From RGIG7111 sp036839975 (GTDB taxonomy: Bacteria > Bacillota > Clostridia > Peptostreptococcales > Anaerovoracaceae), in contig DAISVU010000010.1 in NCBI GenBank assembly GCA_036839975.1, positions 1 to 52,021 on the forward strand: DNA of 52,021 nucleotides. The letters are read 5' to 3'. The position numbers and the translations under genes are program-made. Positions 49,888 through 52,021 of this stretch are shown in pieces (within the stretch, counting starts at the first letter, position 1; each line of letters starts with the position of its first letter). The notes beneath the pieces are model-generated. The model was not told the DNA's origin. It saw only the letters and a program-made list of their open reading frames with translations, and searched no databases.

Positions 49888-51540
49888 ATGGCAAAGACCT
49901 TTATAAAAGGCGCTGCTATTCTGGGCGCGGCGGGTGTAGTCACAAAAATACTGGGATTCATATTCAGGATTCCGCTTGTGAGTATGATCTCGGCCCAAGC
50001 AATGGCGTTTTACAATCCGGCATACTATATTTATATTTTTTTCGTTACACTTGCAACATCAGGAATACCTATTGCAGTATCGCGCATGGTATCTGAGCGT
50101 GTTACTCTGGACCGATATGCAGATGCGAACAGAGTATTTAAGCTTTCGATGCGTCTTATGCTTGGTATAGGAGCGGTATCTTTTATCATAGTTTTCGGAG
50201 GGGCAGACATAATTGCAGAGATGATGGAAAACCCTGGAGCCGCAATGCCTATGAGAGCCATTTCTTCCTGCTTGATAATAATTCCTGTACTTGCGGCATT
50301 CAGAGGGCTTTTTCAAGGAATGCAGAATATGCGACCGACGGCTGTATCGCAGATAGTAGAACAGCTTTTCAGAGGAACGTTCGGGCTTGTTCTGGCATAT
50401 ATCCTTTTCAGTTCGGCAGGAAATATGTTTGGGATATCAAGTAAATATATAAAAGGTGCGACAGGGGCGACGTTTGGCGGGACTGCCGGCGCTATAGGCG
50501 GACTGGGAATAATCTTTTTAATATACATGGTCAACAGAGATAATTTTAAATCCCAGATCGCAAACGGCAAGGAAGAGGGAAGCGAACCTAATAAGAGCAT
50601 ATATAAAGAGATACTTATAATATCGGTACCGATAACGATAGGAGCATCTATCATGCCGTTTATAAATATGATAGATGCGGGACTGATTATCACAAGACTG
50701 AAATCATCGGGGGTGAGCGACACCTTGGCGAAGAGCCTTTACGGCGGTCTTACAGGCATGGTAAATCCAATGATAAACTTTCCTCATGTAATAACGCTGG
50801 CTATAGCAACGAGTTTGGTGCCGCTTATCGCAGGAGCATACAAGGAAGGAAACAATGAACTTGCGGAAAGCAATATACAGCTTTCAGGACGTACTGCGAT
50901 GCTGATCGGAATGCCGTGCGCCGTTGGCTTTTTTGTGCTTGCAAAGCCGATACTTCAGACGTTGTTTTATTCACAGAAAGTCGTAATGGATGAGGTAAGC
51001 GCAGCATTCATGATAATGGCTGTAGCTGTTATGTTTCTGGCTTCTGTACAGACACTTACAAGTATACTTCAAGGCGTCGGAAAACAGATGATACCTGTAA
51101 GGAACATGTTCATAGGTGTTGGAGTAAAAATTCTCTGCACTTGGTTTTTAGTGCCTGTCCCGTCACTTGGTATAAAAGGCGCTGCGATAGGCACGATACT
51201 TGCATATACGATAGCGACTGTGCTTGACACGATGGCTGTGACTAAGTATACAGGTGTAAGCTTTGAATGGAAACGCGTTCTTTTGAAACCGGGTATATCT
51301 GCTGTCAGCATGGGTGTCATAGTATTTGGTAGTTACAGGCTCTTAATAAAGCTTATAGGACTTGCAGCTATATCAGAACACATTCAGATAAGTATGGCTA
51401 CTATGTTTTCTATACTTGTCGGCATTATAATTTACTATATTCTTATAATAGTTACGCAGGCTGTAGATAAAGAGGACATTATGAAGCTTCCAAAGGGCGA
51501 AAAACTTTACAATTTTGCGGGGAGATTCATAAAGCAGTGA
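49888..51540 (+). CDS. SpoVB/MurJ-like lipid flippase family protein (YabM type)
   Basis: A 550-residue membrane protein with about fourteen transmembrane helices of the MOP exporter superfamily, polysaccharide biosynthesis branch. The N-terminal FIKGAAILGAAGVVTKILGFIFRIPL is characteristic of SpoVB/YtgP/YabM. Relatives move lipid-linked wall or capsule precursors across the membrane. Its place after mfd and before mazG matches yabM of Bacillus. CAGGAGATAAG precedes the ATG. Whether it is the main lipid II flippase or a sporulation paralogue cannot be told. Confidence 0.9.
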   Translation: MAKTFIKGAAILGAAGVVTKILGFIFRIPLVSMISAQAMAFYNPAYYIYIFFVTLATSGIPIAVSRMVSERVTLDRYADANRVFKLSMRLMLGIGAVSFIIVFGGADIIAEMMENPGAAMPMRAISSCLIIIPVLAAFRGLFQGMQNMRPTAVSQIVEQLFRGTFGLVLAYILFSSAGNMFGISSKYIKGATGATFGGTAGAIGGLGIIFLIYMVNRDNFKSQIANGKEEGSEPNKSIYKEILIISVPITIGASIMPFINMIDAGLIITRLKSSGVSDTLAKSLYGGLTGMVNPMINFPHVITLAIATSLVPLIAGAYKEGNNELAESNIQLSGRTAMLIGMPCAVGFFVLAKPILQTLFYSQKVVMDEVSAAFMIMAVAVMFLASVQTLTSILQGVGKQMIPVRNMFIGVGVKILCTWFLVPVPSLGIKGAAIGTILAYTIATVLDTMAVTKYTGVSFEWKRVLLKPGISAVSMGVIVFGSYRLLIKLIGLAAISEHIQISMATMFSILVGIIIYYILIIVTQAVDKEDIMKLPKGEKLYNFAGRFIKQ

Positions 51541-51578
51541 AATTTAATCGGATATCATCAAAAGAGGAGACCCCAAGA

Positions 51579-52021
51579 ATGATCAATACATAGAATTATA
51601 TAAAAAAAGCCGGTACAGCAGAAGAAGCAATAAGAAGGCTTATTGAGATCGTAAAGGTGCTGAGAATCAAATGCCCTTGGGACAAGAAACAGACGCATGA
51701 GAGTTTGAGAGCGTGCATGCTTGAGGAAGCATATGAGGCAGTCGAGGCTATAGACAATAAGGATAGCGAAAATCTCAAAGAAGAACTTGGTGATGTATTG
51801 CTTCAGACTGTATTTCACAGCCAGCTTGCAGGTGAAAAGAATGACTTCGATATTCTTGATGTAATAAATGAAGAATGTGAAAAAATGATACGCCGCCATC
51901 CCACGTTTTTTCAGGGGCTGAGGCAAAATGTAATGTGATAAGACATATGTTACAGAAATAGATAAAAAAAGAGAGATACTTTGATACAATAAGTTTCGAC
52001 AAAAAAACAAAGGTATCGAAA
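51579..52021 (+). pseudogene. mazG: Broken mazG (nucleoside triphosphate pyrophosphohydrolase), partial
   Basis: AGAGGAGA and an ATG at 51579 are well placed, but codon 5 is TAG (51591-51593). In the same frame from 51594 to 51911 the MazG sequence is clear: EIVKVLRIKCPWDKKQTHE, LEEAYEAVEAID, LKEELGDVLLQTVFHSQ with the EExxED-like metal site, then IRRHPTFF. There the frame breaks: adding one T to the six-T run 51906-51911 restores SGAEAK, the expected continuation. More stops follow to the window edge. MazG removes aberrant NTPs. The next gene after yabM in Bacillus is also mazG-like, so the place is ancestral and the copy is decayed, barring sequence errors. Confidence 0.75.

Noticed and set aside
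51591..51593. TAG in mazG as a pyrrolysine or readthrough codon
   Set aside because: TAG ends normal genes in this window (for example mraZ and pheS), no pyl genes are seen, and a frameshift further on shows decay anyway.

Overview
The window looks like the chromosome of a low-to-moderate-GC, Gram-positive anaerobe of the class Clostridia. The evidence is the AAGGAGG-type Shine-Dalgarno (SD) sites, TTGACA/TATAAT promoters, the mraZ-rsmH-ftsL-pbp division cluster lacking ftsA, the Bacillus/Clostridium order prs-pth-mfd-spoVB-mazG, spoVG, mutS2, and a sortase-type surface protein with thioester and VaFE-like domains. A member of the Peptostreptococcales/Anaerovoracaceae would fit, but that placement is a guess. 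I see no insertion sequence, prophage, CRISPR array or rRNA.

Layout. Bases 1-43 are the last 13 codons of tuf (EF-Tu). Next come three consecutive hairpins, a DtxR/MntR-type metalloregulator on the minus strand, lgt, a LytTR regulator with its DUF3021-like membrane partner, and ychF. From 4.6 to 17.9 kb lies the division and cell wall (dcw) cluster: mraZ, rsmH, ftsL, pbp, murF, mraY, murD, ftsW, murG, ftsQ/divIB, ftsZ. From 18.3 to 29.7 kb is a translation and repair block: a TrmH-type methyltransferase, pheS, pheT, zapA, mutS2, argS, a radical SAM protein and a TPR protein. A three-tRNA cluster (Asn, Leu, fMet) follows.

From 30.2 to 39.5 kb is the accessory region. It holds a LysR regulator, two tandem 505-residue APC permeases with duplicated structured leaders, a four-helix membrane protein with a P/Q/A-rich tail, and an 890-residue surface adhesin. 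A six-tRNA operon (Met, Val, Asp, His, Cys, Gln) converges on spoVG. The last 11 kb carries murC, a stand-alone GlmU acetyltransferase domain, prs, pth, mfd, an amidohydrolase of the MTA/SAH deaminase type, a SpoVB/MurJ-type flippase, and a broken mazG cut by the window edge.

How the genes fit together. The dcw cluster supplies lipid I and lipid II synthesis (murF, mraY, murD, murG, with murC far away) and septal synthesis (pbp, ftsW, ftsL, ftsQ, ftsZ). A MraZ-type repeat operator precedes mraZ and a hairpin terminator lies between ftsL and pbp. The most unusual signals are: the paired permease leaders, each with a distant SD, a two-codon ORF and a hairpin ahead of an SD-less start codon; the consensus LytTR operator in front of the LytTR gene; the uridylyltransferase-less GlmU; the CxC-CxC insert in the TrmH protein; iron-type ligands in the DtxR-family protein; and the decayed mazG.
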